IMG/VR virus record: IMGVR_UViG_3300043444_000140
Coordinates: 1 to 64,000 of that record
Length of the DNA stretch: 64,000 nt
Origin: a virus
Reading direction: 5' to 3' (one strand)
The notes beneath the pieces are model-generated. The model searched no databases, was not told the origin of the DNA, and saw only the letters and a program-made list of their open reading frames with translations. The position numbers and the translations under genes were made by a program. Each line of letters opens with the position of its first letter. Position 1 is the first letter of the stretch. Below are positions 14,016 to 21,165 of this stretch, piece by piece.

Positions 14016-15032
14016 TTACGCCATTACGACAGACTGAACAATCTTCATCAGGCGGTTCTTCTCAGCGTTGATTACAGGGTCAAAGCCAGAAGCCGAAGCA
14101 TAAATGCTTTCGTTGTTTCCGCCACGAGAGTTGCGATACCAGTCTAGGCGTTCGGTTAGAGCGTTGTATGCTCCCCAAGCAGTTCCTGAAATGGTGTTGT
14201 TGAATTGTCCAACATAAATGTCGTTGAGCAAGTCAATCTTGCTGTCATACTTCTTGACAGAACCCTTAGCATCTTTTTCTGGGGCAGGGTAGGCAAGTTC
14301 AACAATCTTGTCAAAGTCAGCCTTAGTGATTTCTTTTTCAATCATAGCGTTAGCCATAAGTGAGAACTCGTCAATGTAAGTCTTAGCCAAGCCAAGAGCC
14401 TCACGAGCAACCGCAATCTTACCCTCAGCAGTCTGAGTGTGTCGGATTTTGAAAGTTTGCTTGACAGACTTCTTGCCCTTGAAAGCAGATAGAGCAAGGT
14501 TGAGAGTGTTAGCACAAACAACACGAACAGGCGTGATACTTGCCTGAATAGCAATAGAGCCATCGTGGCTAGTGTTGATTAGCAGGTAGTTGTCAATCTT
14601 GTCAGCACGACCATTAGGGTCTAGGGTAATGCTGTCTTGTAGAGCGATAGAGCCAAACACGACACGACCGTTCTTGATAGAGCCAGCAGTTTCCCAACGA
14701 CCGCCACCGTCTAGCAGGTTGTCACCAAATGAGAACAAGTCCTCGTTCTGAAGTGGAACATAACGCTCACCAACAACGCCAAGAACATCATTCTGGCTAC
14801 GGTCAAATGGGTTAGTTCGGGTAACGAATGAGTAAGACTTGTCAGATGAAAAGCCGTCTGGCAATGATACGTCCTCAAGGCGAACATTCCAATCGTTCAA
14901 GTGAGCAAGCGACAACATCTCGCTAGTGTTTACCTCGTTCTCGAATACGGTTCCGAGGTTGTGCCAAGCAGGCTGGCGGAGAGAAGCGAAAGCAACTTCG
15001 CCGTTCTGTCCGATTTCTAGGTCGTGAGCCAT
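14016..15032 (-). CDS. DUF932 protein (phage/plasmid TIGR03299-like)
   Basis: 338 residues from ATG at 15032 (AGAAAGG upstream; the frame extends to 15101 without RBS). It shows the family pattern: WHNLGT near residue 25, SYSFVTRTNPFDRS, LGVVGERYVPLQN, VFGSIALQ, ITPVRVVCANTLNLAL and TAWGAYNALTERLDW. DUF932 proteins are common in phages, plasmids and mobile elements; their role is unknown. This is the largest protein of the 9-24 kb block, and it has its own strong promoter and a good terminator. Confidence 0.85.
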   Translation of the reverse strand: MAHDLEIGQNGEVAFASLRQPAWHNLGTVFENEVNTSEMLSLAHLNDWNVRLEDVSLPDGFSSDKSYSFVTRTNPFDRSQNDVLGVVGERYVPLQNEDLFSFGDNLLDGGGRWETAGSIKNGRVVFGSIALQDSITLDPNGRADKIDNYLLINTSHDGSIAIQASITPVRVVCANTLNLALSAFKGKKSVKQTFKIRHTQTAEGKIAVAREALGLAKTYIDEFSLMANAMIEKEITKADFDKIVELAYPAPEKDAKGSVKKYDSKIDLLNDIYVGQFNNTISGTAWGAYNALTERLDWYRNSRGGNNESIYASASGFDPVINAEKNRLMKIVQSVVMA

Positions 15033-15070
15033 AAGGTTCACCTTTCTGTTAGTGGGGATTTCTGATAAGT

Positions 15071-15099
15071 CTATTATCCCAAATAAACATAAGTTTGTC
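15071..15099 (-). promoter_or_regulatory. Sigma-70 promoter of the DUF932 gene
   Basis: Minus strand TTGACA, 17 bp, GATAAT, followed by AGA. Upstream lies TTACGACACGCC, the recurrent element of this region. Confidence 0.75.
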
Positions 15100-15171
15100 A
15101 ATACTATTTGGGAAAAACTTTTGGCGTGTCGTAAACCCGATCTTAATCCAATGTCAGGGGCTGGGGGTCGA

Positions 15172-15183
15172 TCCCCGAAGGGA
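15172..15183 (-). terminator. UUCG-capped hairpin
   Basis: Minus strand TCCC-TTCG-GGGA downstream of the gene ending at 15245. Confidence 0.45.
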
Positions 15184-15244
15184 GGCAGTTTACGTAGACA
15201 TGCCTAGGTCGTTTGCACAGGGGGTAAAGAAAGGTTAAGAACCC

Positions 15245-15670
15245 CTATGCATCCTTACTCCAGATAATGTCGGTCTGGAAGTCACTGATAGTGCTGTGGG
15301 TAACCTCAAAGTCAAAGTCCCACTCTGGGTCTGGTTCCTCGCCAATCTCGTACTCAACATCAATGGTGAAGGTAACATTAACCTCAACCTGCTTGGTCTT
15401 GGTTAGTTCAACGCCCAACTGCTCCGCAATGTACTTGACAGTGTCCTCGTCGTGGTCCTCAAGTGCCTCAACAAGTACAGTCTTGACTTTGGCTTCGTAT
15501 GCCCACTTCTCATTGCGAATGCGGTTGATAGTTTCAATACGTTGTGAATCTAGTTCAAGACCCTTCGCAACTTTTGATTCAAGGTCAGCAATCTTCTCGT
15601 TCAACTGCTGTAGTACAGGGTGGGTGTTAGGGACGTAGTCGCCAACAGTTCCAGTAATCATTTCATCCAT
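15245..15670 (-). CDS. Hypothetical coiled-coil/acidic protein
   Basis: 141 residues. LQQLNEKIADLESKVAKGLE suggests a coiled coil; the C-terminal half is acidic and beta-rich (VEVNVTFTIDVEYEIGEEPD). Driven by its own class-I promoter. Unknown function. Confidence 0.6.
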   Translation of the reverse strand: MDEMITGTVGDYVPNTHPVLQQLNEKIADLESKVAKGLELDSQRIETINRIRNEKWAYEAKVKTVLVEALEDHDEDTVKYIAEQLGVELTKTKQVEVNVTFTIDVEYEIGEEPDPEWDFDFEVTHSTISDFQTDIIWSKDA

Positions 15671-15699
15671 GGGTTCTTCTTTCTTTTGGTTAGGGTCTA

Positions 15700-15723
15700 A
15701 TTATACAGTGGGGGTCAGACATT
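15700..15723 (-). promoter_or_regulatory. Class-I promoter (box TGTCTG)
   Basis: AATGTCTG, 10 bp, TATAATTAGA; fires 15670. Overlaps the stop of the upstream gene at 15722. Confidence 0.75.
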
Positions 15724-15949
15724 ATGGCTTGTAGTCTAGAAGAATGTCTTGTGGGACTTCTCTGCCATACTCCCAGATAAGGCTCTCGTCAGCCCAATCG
15801 CCCTCGTCGCTAGGGTTGCCGTCTTCGTCTAGGTATCCCCATTCCTTAGCAATCTCTTCGGGTAGGTCATCAGTGTCAAGAACAAATAGTGAACGCTTGG
15901 TCTCAAAACGCCACCAGTCGCCATTCTCGTTTGCGATAAAAATTGCCAT
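15722..15949 (-). CDS. Hypothetical acidic protein
   Basis: 75 residues from ATG at 15949 with AAAGGA upstream (MAIFIANENGDWWRFETKRS). The longer frame to 16075 runs through the promoter and is rejected. Unknown function. Confidence 0.6.
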   Translation of the reverse strand: MAIFIANENGDWWRFETKRSLFVLDTDDLPEEIAKEWGYLDEDGNPSDEGDWADESLIWEYGREVPQDILLDYKP

Positions 15950-15977
15950 TAGTTGTTCCTTTCTTTGCGATGTATCT

Positions 15978-16001
15978 ATTATGCCATAGCCCTCCGACAT
16001 T
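15978..16001 (-). promoter_or_regulatory. Class-I promoter (box TGTCGG)
   Basis: AAATGTCGGAGGGC, 10 bp to CATAAT, AGA; fires 15949. Followed upstream by CCCCAAA and two TTACGA-type elements. Confidence 0.8.
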
Positions 16002-16138
16002 TTGGGGATTTCGTAAGGTGTGTCGTAATTGAAATCGTCGATACCACCAGGATCATCGACCCCGAACCACCACAAAAGTCAAGCCTGGTTTTTGACTAAT
16101 GTGGTGTGGTGAGCCGTTTAGACACTTGCTCAGGTGTT

Positions 16139-16152
16139 TAGGCGTAAGCCTA
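16139..16152 (-). terminator. Hairpin after 16158-16607
   Basis: TAGGC-TTAC-GCCTA on the minus strand, followed by a second imperfect stem (ACACCTGAGCAAGTGT). The same tandem arrangement occurs at 16769-16803. Confidence 0.5.
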
Positions 16153-16157
16153 TGGTT

Positions 16158-16607
16158 TTACAGCAAGTCCATTACAGACGAGTAGGTAGAAGCATTTACT
16201 TCTTCCTGCTGGGTCAGTTTGAGAACACGCAAGGTCTTCTCCAACATCTCCAAAGGTGTCGCATACTCACGACCAAATGAACGGCGAGAGTTCTGGTCTT
16301 CTGGCTTCTTTGGTGCGTCAGGGAAACCAAGTGCTACTCGGTCAATGCGAACATCAACAGAGTTGTTGTAGTCATTAGCAGACACACGAATAGGGTTGTC
16401 GTAGTTGTCGCCAACCAACTCAGGGTTCTCGGTTAGAGCCTTGATAGTTAGAGCAACAAGAGACTTCTTGTATGCGTTGTGGTCTGCTTCATACTGCTTT
16501 ACCAAAGCAGGGTAGTTAGCGGTTGCTTCCTTGATACCAGCAATCTTCTCTTCTACAAGAGCGATTAGAGATGCGGTTGGAACTTTTACAGCCAATGAAC
16601 GAGCCAT
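16158..16607 (-). CDS. Hypothetical helical protein
   Basis: 149 residues, MARSLAVKVPTASLIALVEE onward, mostly helical with a polar centre. Driven by its own class-I promoter with an AAAGAAAGAAG leader. Unknown function. Confidence 0.6.
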   Translation of the reverse strand: MARSLAVKVPTASLIALVEEKIAGIKEATANYPALVKQYEADHNAYKKSLVALTIKALTENPELVGDNYDNPIRVSANDYNNSVDVRIDRVALGFPDAPKKPEDQNSRRSFGREYATPLEMLEKTLRVLKLTQQEEVNASTYSSVMDLL

Positions 16608-16649
16608 TAGTTTTCTTCTTTCTTTTAGGGGTTGTTTTGTTATGTGTCT

Positions 16650-16673
16650 ATTGTAGCAATAGCCACCGACATT
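16650..16673 (-). promoter_or_regulatory. Class-I promoter (box TGTCGG)
   Basis: AATGTCGGTGGC, TACAATAGA; fires 16607. Confidence 0.8.
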
Positions 16674-16768
16674 ATACGATTACTCAGGGGCAAGCATTTC
16701 TAGAATACCTACCTCCAAGCAAAAGGGATTAGTTAGACATTTCCATAGTGTGTGAGCAGTTTTTTCAC

Positions 16769-16803
16769 AAAGACATACTCAGGTCTTTTGCCTACTGAAA
16801 GGC
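16769..16803 (-). terminator. Tandem hairpins after 16806-16961
   Basis: GCCT-TTCAGT-AGGC (16790-16803) then AAAGAC-n8-GTCTTT (16769-16788) on the minus strand. Confidence 0.5.
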
Positions 16804-16805
16804 TA

Positions 16806-16961
16806 TTACTTTACAGTAGTCCAGCGGTCTTGACCATTTACATCAAGACGAACACGGAACGAACCTGTCTTGTTTGCGATTACTTCCTGAACGATACCAA
16901 CGATACCTGCTCGCTGAGTGGTGAACTGCGAGCCAACAGTAGGGGCGATTACATTTGCCAT
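16806..16961 (-). CDS. Small beta-rich protein
   Basis: 51 residues: MANVIAPTVGSQFTTQ, RAGIVGIVQEVIANKTG, SFRVRLDVNGQDRWTTVK. The pattern of short strands with Gly suggests a KOW/SH3-like barrel. GGAAGCAATAA precedes the ATG. Two promoters lie upstream (class I at 17102 and TTGACT-17-GAAAAT near 17010-17037). Confidence 0.55.
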   Translation of the reverse strand: MANVIAPTVGSQFTTQRAGIVGIVQEVIANKTGSFRVRLDVNGQDRWTTVK

Positions 16962-17009
16962 TTATTGCTTCCTTTGTTTGTAGTTATTATCAACTTTTGC
17001 TGATACTCT

Positions 17010-17037
17010 ATTTTCCCATAGTTGGAAGTGAAAGTCA
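17010..17037 (-). promoter_or_regulatory. Sigma-70-type promoter
   Basis: Minus strand TTGACT, 17 bp, GAAAAT, then AGA, about 50 nt before the start at 16961. Confidence 0.45.
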
Positions 17038-17101
17038 AGCATTTTCTCAATCTTTTTGTAAAAAGTTTTTATTTATTTCTTGCTCATTTCCAACTACTAA
17101 T

Positions 17102-17125
17102 AGTATAAGGGTAGCCTCCGACATT
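17102..17125 (-). promoter_or_regulatory. Class-I promoter (box TGTCGG)
   Basis: AATGTCGGAGGC, TATACT; GGCGTGTCGTAA element 20 bp upstream. Transcribes toward 16961. Confidence 0.75.
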
Positions 17126-17195
17126 TTAGGGATTTGGCACGGCGTGTCGTAAAAAGATCTCGTAAGGTGTTCTAATGTCGGGGGTGGGGGTCGAT

Positions 17196-17207
17196 CCCCT
17201 TTCGGGG
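17196..17207 (-). terminator. Compact GC hairpin
   Basis: CCCC-GAAA-GGGG on the minus strand, just after the stop at 17219. Confidence 0.45.
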
Positions 17208-17218
17208 TAGGTGATCAG

Positions 17219-17281
17219 TTATTGCTCAATAATAAACCAGATTATGATAGCGACTATGATTATTCCTATTGCAGTTTCCAT
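17219..17281 (-). CDS. Single-span membrane micropeptide
   Basis: 20 residues: METAIGIIIVAI, IIWFIIEQ, a single membrane helix. TGGGATAAT (-10 17287-17292) lies 5 nt before the ATG, the leaderless layout used elsewhere. Comparable with the peptide at 8416-8481. Low certainty because of size. Confidence 0.4.
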   Translation of the reverse strand: METAIGIIIVAIIIWFIIEQ

Positions 17282-17302
17282 ACTCTATTATCCCATATCC
17301 CC

Positions 17303-18022
17303 CTACTTTTTACTAGCACTGAATAAAATGTCGTTGCGAGCAAACACACACTGCGAGCAAGCAACACAAGCAGAACCGTTAGTTGAAATCAAAGGCAACT
17401 TGCGATTGTTTTCAGGGCAGGGGATAGCAGACTTATCCTGAATAGTTTTGAAATCTGCCTTGCCTGTAGCAAAGTCTTTAGCAAGATAAGCCAACTTCAC
17501 GTCATACTGTTGCTTCAACTCAAAGCCCAATTCCTTGTTTGCTTCATCAGTTGAAAAGTAAAGTGATAGGTTGTCAATGTTGTTTAGCAACGGAATGGCA
17601 AAATCGCTTCGGGTGTATGCCCAAAATTGAACGGTAGAGTGTTTGCGAATAACATCTGCCCACGCATTAGTGTAATCAACGTTAAAGAAATCGCCGTCCC
17701 AGTGAATACGGAACAACTTTTCGGCATTACGCTTGTCACACTCGGCAACAAATTCGGTAATCATCTCGTCAATGAGGTTATACATCGTTAGGTAATCAGC
17801 GTCTTTGACTTGGTCCCAATTCTTAGTCAACACTTCACGAACGCCCTTGAATACTCGCTCAAGGTTTCCAGCGTAGCAAATCTTTTCACATACTGTGGTT
17901 GCTCCAGGGCATGAGTAAGCCTTACCACTAGGCAAGCCAAAAGTGTTAGCCATACTCGCTTGAGTGCCAGACTTGTTTACTTGGTTTGCTACCTTACGGT
18001 CTTTGCTCCTGATAAGTGCCAT
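17303..18022 (-). CDS. GP88-like cysteine-containing phage protein
   Basis: 239 residues. The N-terminus (SKDRKVANQVNKSGT, then CPGATTVCEKICYAGN) and LFRIHWDGDFFNVDYTNAW plus FWAYTRSD match the actinophage gene-product-88 family as I remember it. CPENN and CVACSQC near the end complete a cysteine set that could hold an iron-sulfur cluster or zinc. The D-G-D-F-F and Y-T-R pattern recalls radical-SAM-like phage proteins, but the substrate is unknown. Own class-I promoter. Confidence 0.6.
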   Translation of the reverse strand: MALIRSKDRKVANQVNKSGTQASMANTFGLPSGKAYSCPGATTVCEKICYAGNLERVFKGVREVLTKNWDQVKDADYLTMYNLIDEMITEFVAECDKRNAEKLFRIHWDGDFFNVDYTNAWADVIRKHSTVQFWAYTRSDFAIPLLNNIDNLSLYFSTDEANKELGFELKQQYDVKLAYLAKDFATGKADFKTIQDKSAIPCPENNRKLPLISTNGSACVACSQCVFARNDILFSASKK

Positions 18023-18048
18023 TGGGGTCTGCCTTTCTTAGTAGTTCT

Positions 18049-18072
18049 ATTTTACAACTGACCACCGACATT
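18049..18072 (-). promoter_or_regulatory. Class-I promoter (box TGTCGG)
   Basis: AATGTCGGTGGT, TAAAATAGA; fires 18022. ACGAC element upstream. Confidence 0.8.
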
Positions 18073-18124
18073 TTGGGGATATTCTTAATCGTGTCGTAAA
18101 TTGATCTTGCACGGAGGGGGTCGA

Positions 18125-18135
18125 CCCCGAAGGGG
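18125..18135 (-). terminator. UUCG-type hairpin
   Basis: CCCC-TTC-GGGG on the minus strand, 7 bp after the stop at 18142. Confidence 0.45.
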
Positions 18136-18141
18136 AGAGGA

Positions 18142-18462
18142 TTACTCCTCGTCCTCCTCGTAGTCGTCAACTAGCCAAGCGTCAAGGTGAGCGTGTTCAA
18201 TAACTGCCCAAGCAGGTGCGTGGTCTGAACCATCACGCCACCTAATCTGGAATGGCTCTCCGTTGCGGTCTACTCCGTCAAACGGTAGTTTGATTAGACG
18301 GTTAGTGTCGTCTTCCCAATAAGCGTCAATAGCCTCAACACAAACTGGAATCATCGCCTGTGGAATTGGTGGATAGTGATTAGCCGATAGGTGAATTGAT
18401 AGTTGTTGCTCTAGCGTAACGTCAAGGTTAGTTGCTAGGTCTAGTGCGGTCATTGCTCCCAT
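18142..18462 (-). CDS. Hypothetical acidic protein
   Basis: 106 residues, MGAMTALDLATNLDVTLEQQ onward with RWRDGSDHAPAWAVIEHAHL; acidic tail. Own class-I promoter with an AAAGG leader. Unknown function. Confidence 0.6.
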   Translation of the reverse strand: MGAMTALDLATNLDVTLEQQLSIHLSANHYPPIPQAMIPVCVEAIDAYWEDDTNRLIKLPFDGVDRNGEPFQIRWRDGSDHAPAWAVIEHAHLDAWLVDDYEEDEE

Positions 18463-18492
18463 GGTGTTGCCTTTCTTTTGTTTGATAAGTCT

Positions 18493-18516
18493 ATTTTACT
18501 TCAAGCCTCAGACATT
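18493..18516 (-). promoter_or_regulatory. Class-I promoter (box TGTCTG)
   Basis: AAATGTCTGAGGC, TAAAATAGA; begins in the stop codon of the upstream gene (18516) and fires 18462. Confidence 0.75.
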
Positions 18517-18959
18517 TAGTCTTCGTCTTCTTGTGCGTCATCGTAGCAGTCACGACACATCTCGTCATCGTAGACATCGTCATCGCCACACTTCTCGCAA
18601 CGCTCTGTCTGACAGTCCCATCCATCGCAACTTTCTTCGCCACATTCAAGGCACTCGTCAAACTCCCTAGCACCTTGCTCAATCAAAGTTTCAAAGCCCT
18701 CGTTAGGGTCAATACCCTCGGCGGTAGTGGAAACGGCTTCAACAAACTTCAAGCCACAACTCTCGGCATACCAGTGCTTGATAGTTTCATACATCTCACC
18801 AGCAGACATCTCGTCTTTGGTGTATAGAGGGTCATACTCATATTCACGCATTTTGACAACTTGTTCGTCATCCATCAAGACATAGATTTTGTGGCAGGTA
18901 TCAAAGGCAATAGCCTTAGCGTCTTCCATCTTGTCCCAGACTAGTCCCCAGTCAATCAT
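18516..18959 (-). CDS. Acidic protein with C-terminal zinc-ribbon cluster
   Basis: 147 residues. The last third has CLECGEESC, CQTERCEKCGD and MCRDCYDD, i.e. two or more zinc sites, in a very acidic context. The N-terminal part is aromatic-acidic. Start overlaps the upstream stop (TAATG). Possibly a protein-binding inhibitor or adaptor; unknown. Confidence 0.6.
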   Translation of the reverse strand: MIDWGLVWDKMEDAKAIAFDTCHKIYVLMDDEQVVKMREYEYDPLYTKDEMSAGEMYETIKHWYAESCGLKFVEAVSTTAEGIDPNEGFETLIEQGAREFDECLECGEESCDGWDCQTERCEKCGDDDVYDDEMCRDCYDDAQEDED

Positions 18960-19144
18960 TAGTTGCTCTCCTTGTTGTCTAGAATGTCTGCTACTTCATT
19001 TACGCCATCAACTTTGCCAACGGCATAGGCATAGTCAAAGATTTGACGGAAATTTACAATTGTGTAAATAGAAACATCGTGCTTCTCTGCCAACTCCTGA
19101 ATAGGGTTGTAGTAGTTCCAAAACTCTTGCTCTCGCTTGTCCAT
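18959..19144 (-). CDS. Hypothetical small protein
   Basis: 61 residues, MDKREQEFWNYYNPIQELAE onward; RBS AAAGGA upstream. Two-gene unit with 18516-18959. Unknown function. Confidence 0.6.
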   Translation of the reverse strand: MDKREQEFWNYYNPIQELAEKHDVSIYTIVNFRQIFDYAYAVGKVDGVNEVADILDNKESN

Positions 19145-19168
19145 AGTTATCCTTTCTTAGATACTTAC

Positions 19169-19192
19169 ATTATAGGGTGAGCCACCGACATT
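19169..19192 (-). promoter_or_regulatory. Class-I promoter (best match to consensus)
   Basis: AATGTCGGTGGC, TATAAT; overlaps the stop of the upstream gene (19191) and fires 19144. Confidence 0.85.
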
Positions 19193-19361
19193 ATAGGTGC
19201 TCGGCGATAGCCTTACGCTTGTTAGACTGACGGCTACCCTTGCGAGTAGCAGGTGTTTCTACTAGGTGTGGTGATAGCATTAGCGAACGGAATAGTTCGG
19301 CTGAGTGTGCCTTGCGGATAGCGTTGTTGATTTTGCTCATTGGCTTCTTTGTTTTCTTCAT
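19191..19361 (-). CDS. Small basic protein, leaderless
   Basis: 56 residues: MKKTKKPMSKINNAIRKAHS at the start and GSRQSNKRKAIAEHL at the end, strongly basic. The -10 (19368-19373) of a class-I promoter ends 6 nt before the ATG, so it is leaderless. A nucleic-acid-binding role would fit. Unknown family. Confidence 0.6.
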   Translation of the reverse strand: MKKTKKPMSKINNAIRKAHSAELFRSLMLSPHLVETPATRKGSRQSNKRKAIAEHL

Positions 19362-19367
19362 AGGATT

Positions 19368-19391
19368 ATTATACAGGACACCTCAGACATT
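19368..19391 (-). promoter_or_regulatory. Class-I promoter (box TGTCTG), leaderless
   Basis: AATGTCTGAGGT, TATAAT, 6 nt, ATG of 19361. Upstream CCCCTAA, GACACGCC and TTACGA elements. Confidence 0.8.
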
Positions 19392-19456
19392 TAGGGGATT
19401 TGTTTCGGCGTGTCTTAATTTGATTCGTAAATGATTGGGCAGGAGGGGGAGGGTCG

Positions 19457-19470
19457 ATCCCCGAAGGGAT
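19457..19470 (-). terminator. UUCG-capped hairpin
   Basis: ATCCC-TTCG-GGGAT on the minus strand, 4 bp after the stop at 19475. Confidence 0.55.
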
Positions 19471-19474
19471 GGGA

Positions 19475-19633
19475 CTAGAAGTCATCTCCATAGTAGCCGT
19501 AGTCCTCGTCAGTTCCCCAACCAGCAGAGGCTAGGGCATCGCCATCCATCCAGTCGCCATCCTCCTCAAAGGTGTCCTCCACCTCTGGGCAGTCGTTCTG
19601 GTCGTGTCCGCAGCAAGGGTAGTCTTCGCACAT
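19475..19633 (-). CDS. Small acidic Cys protein (MCEDYPCCGH type)
   Basis: 52 residues starting MCEDYPCCGHDQNDCPE, an N-terminal signature recurrent in actinophages; the rest is acidic and Gly/Tyr-rich. AAAGGA upstream. Likely one zinc site. Unknown function. Confidence 0.65.
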   Translation of the reverse strand: MCEDYPCCGHDQNDCPEVEDTFEEDGDWMDGDALASAGWGTDEDYGYYGDDF

Positions 19634-19657
19634 AGTTTTCCTTTCGTTGATAAAGCA

Positions 19658-19681
19658 ATACTAACAGACGCTACCGACATT
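19658..19681 (-). promoter_or_regulatory. Class-I promoter (box TGTCGG)
   Basis: AATGTCGGTAGC, TAGTAT; fires 19633. Confidence 0.7.
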
Positions 19682-19733
19682 TTGGGGAAGATCTTTAGCG
19701 TGTCTTAATTTGATCTGGATCCTGGATCGGATC

Positions 19734-19747
19734 GACCCCGAAGGGTC
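19734..19747 (-). terminator. UUCG-capped hairpin
   Basis: GACCC-TTCG-GGGTC on the minus strand, overlapping the last base of the stop at 19747. Confidence 0.55.
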
Positions 19748-19866
19748 TAGAATGGTGGAGCGTTGTCTGCTTCGCCCTGGCGGTATCCCCAGGTCTTGCC
19801 TAGGCGGTATGCGAAATAAACCAACACAATGTCAATCAAAAGATTGAAGCCGTTATAGAACATCAT
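19747..19866 (-). CDS. Small membrane-span protein
   Basis: 39 residues: MMFYNGFNLLIDIVLVYFAY then RLGKTWGYRQGEADN. One probable membrane helix and a basic cytoplasmic side. Start coupled to the previous stop (TGATG). Unknown function. Confidence 0.5.
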   Translation of the reverse strand: MMFYNGFNLLIDIVLVYFAYRLGKTWGYRQGEADNAPPF

Positions 19867-19961
19867 CAGTATCCTGCTTTCTCAAAAATTGCCAGTAGTT
19901 CTTCAAGGGTTGATTCTGGTAAAGCGTCAATCGCTTCTTCGTTGATTACATTCTCAAACAT
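19866..19961 (-). CDS. Small helical protein
   Basis: 31 residues, MFENVINEEAIDALPESTLE onward, acidic. Overlaps the upstream gene by 8 bp; the long frame to 20123 is antisense-like noise. Unknown function. Confidence 0.45.
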   Translation of the reverse strand: MFENVINEEAIDALPESTLEELLAIFEKAGY

Positions 19962-20160
19962 TTTCTTCAACTGCCTTTCTCTGGTAGTAGTCAATCCAAG
20001 AAACGATTTCTTCTCTTGGAACCATTCCCCAAACCATAGCGTCAAGGTATGATTGGAAATAAGGTGAGCGTTCGTCAACAGCGTCTTCGGCAGGGGTGTT
20101 GCGGTTGTAGTGAGCAAGGGCAAGAGCCTTGAATTGCTGTTCTAGTTCATACTTGTTCAT
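19954..20160 (-). CDS. Hypothetical protein
   Basis: 68 residues from MNKYELEQQFKALALAHYNR (AAAGG upstream); the frame continues to 20211 through the promoter and that part is rejected. Unknown function. Confidence 0.6.
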   Translation of the reverse strand: MNKYELEQQFKALALAHYNRNTPAEDAVDERSPYFQSYLDAMVWGMVPREEIVSWIDYYQRKAVEENV

Positions 20161-20188
20161 TGTATGCCTTTCTTTGTTTGATAAGACT

Positions 20189-20212
20189 ATTATAGAGTGA
20201 GCCACCGACATT
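20189..20212 (-). promoter_or_regulatory. Class-I promoter (box TGTCGG)
   Basis: AAATGTCGGTGGC, TATAATAG; fires 20160 and coupled genes. It begins right at the stop of 20212-20418. Confidence 0.85.
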
Positions 20213-20418
20213 TATTTTTCGGGGATTACAAAATGCTCATAAGCAAACTCAACATACTCTTTGTGGTAAAAGGTATCAAAAATAGTTAGCAGGTTGCCAA
20301 TACGGAATAGGCGAGGGTCGCCGTTAGGGTCATCAGTGCTTCCCGAGATACCTGCCAACTCAATTTCTTTCATTAGGTCTAGGATTTCGGTTTTTAGTGC
20401 TTCTAGTTTTTCGTTCAT
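20212..20418 (-). CDS. Hypothetical helical protein, leaderless
   Basis: 68 residues, MNEKLEALKTEILDLMKEIE onward. The class-I -10 (20425-20430) is 6 nt before the ATG. The frame to 20517 reads through the promoter and is rejected. Unknown function. Confidence 0.6.
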   Translation of the reverse strand: MNEKLEALKTEILDLMKEIELAGISGSTDDPNGDPRLFRIGNLLTIFDTFYHKEYVEFAYEHFVIPEK

Positions 20419-20424
20419 AGGATA

Positions 20425-20448
20425 ATTATACAGACAGCCACCGACATT
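20425..20448 (-). promoter_or_regulatory. Class-I promoter, leaderless
   Basis: AATGTCGGTGGC, TATAAT, 6 nt, ATG of 20418. Confidence 0.85.
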
Positions 20449-20534
20449 GATTGGCAAGACACGCCGATCTTTTGGGAAATTTTTTGGGAGATTTTTAATG
20501 CGGTACGTAAAGTCCATGGCAGGCGGTCGATCCG

Positions 20535-20576
20535 ATCATCGACCCGATCCACCGACATTTGTCAAGTCGGTTTCTC
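20535..20576 (-). promoter_or_regulatory. Degenerate class-I promoter
   Basis: TTGACA directly followed by AATGTCGGTGG, but the expected -10 position reads CGATGA. No gene follows before the intact promoter at 20425-20448. Looks like the remnant of a lost gene cassette. Confidence 0.4.
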
Positions 20577-20585
20577 GGCGTGTCG

Positions 20586-20729
20586 CTAGAACGGCGGTTG
20601 CAAACTTTCGTTTTCTTCTTCTAGTTCCCGAATGTTTTTTAGCAACACTACAACGGTAGCAGTTAGGCTTAGAACCATTACCAAACTAGCGAGAGCGAAG
20701 ATTGAGAAAATCAAAAATGTTTCGTTCAT
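20586..20729 (-). CDS. Membrane protein with coiled-coil tail
   Basis: 47 residues: hydrophobic LIFSIFALASLVMVLSLTAT and VVVLL, then charged KNIRELEEENESLQ. One long membrane helix and a short coiled coil, reminiscent of spanin- or holin-accessory-sized proteins. Start overlaps the upstream stop (TAATG). Confidence 0.55.
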   Translation of the reverse strand: MNETFLIFSIFALASLVMVLSLTATVVVLLKNIRELEEENESLQPPF

Positions 20730-20911
20730 TAGTTGCCTGCCTTGTCTGCGAATACTGCGTCAATAAAACGCTGGTGAGAAAATCTTGGGTTGTCGTTCTC
20801 AAACATCTGTGCGAACTTGTCCGCAATGTCTGCGAGAATGATGAAGTCAATTTCATCAACCTTGCTGTTTAGAATGTTTGCGGTTTCTACGTAGTCTTTG
20901 CGTGTCATCAT
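20729..20911 (-). CDS. Conserved actinophage-type small protein
   Basis: 60 residues: MMTRKDYVETANILNSK and QMFENDNPRFSHQRFIDAVF. The M-T-R-K-D-Y start and DNPRF-x3-RF end are widespread in actinophages, function unknown. AAGGACAG RBS. Confidence 0.65.
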   Translation of the reverse strand: MMTRKDYVETANILNSKVDEIDFIILADIADKFAQMFENDNPRFSHQRFIDAVFADKAGN

Positions 20912-20940
20912 TTTTCTGTCCTTTGCTTGTTTTTGATTTT

Positions 20941-20964
20941 ATTTTACTTTATGCCACAGACATT
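20941..20964 (-). promoter_or_regulatory. Class-I promoter inside a gene end
   Basis: AAAATGTCTGTGGC, TAAAAT. Codes at the same time for the last residues (KMSVA) of 20949-21110; fires 20911. Confidence 0.7.
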
Positions 20965-21110
20965 TTGTGGTCTGCGGTAAAGGTGAAGTAGCCCTCAAAG
21001 CGTGGGCTTGGGATTTTGTGAAGAAACTCTGGCTTGTCCCAAATGTTCTTGGCAATCAAGCCGAGTTCGCCACAAGTTGGGCAAGGGGTTAGTTCGTTAT
21101 CTGGATACAT
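20949..21110 (-). CDS. Small zinc-knuckle protein
   Basis: 53 residues, MYPDNELTPCPTCGELGLIA onward; one CxxC pair. Start 21110 chosen because AGGA lies 7 nt upstream. Ends in KMSVA encoded by the next promoter. Unknown function. Confidence 0.6.
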   Translation of the reverse strand: MYPDNELTPCPTCGELGLIAKNIWDKPEFLHKIPSPRFEGYFTFTADHKMSVA

Positions 21111-21141
21111 TTTCATTTCCTGTTCTTTGTTTGTTAGTTCT

Positions 21142-21165
21142 ATCTTAGGGGAAGCCACCGACATT
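21142..21165 (-). promoter_or_regulatory. Class-I promoter (box TGTCGG)
   Basis: AAATGTCGGTGGC, TAAGAT; fires 21110. Confidence 0.75.

Noticed and set aside
19240-19635. Plus-strand frames of 64-66 codons
   Set aside because: They run antisense through the basic protein 19191-19361 and the Cys protein 19475-19633, across promoter and hairpin, with biased composition.
20449-20517. N-terminal extension of the 20212-20418 protein
   Set aside because: The extension would be translated from sequence that contains the promoter's box and -10; the leaderless ATG at 20418 explains the start better.
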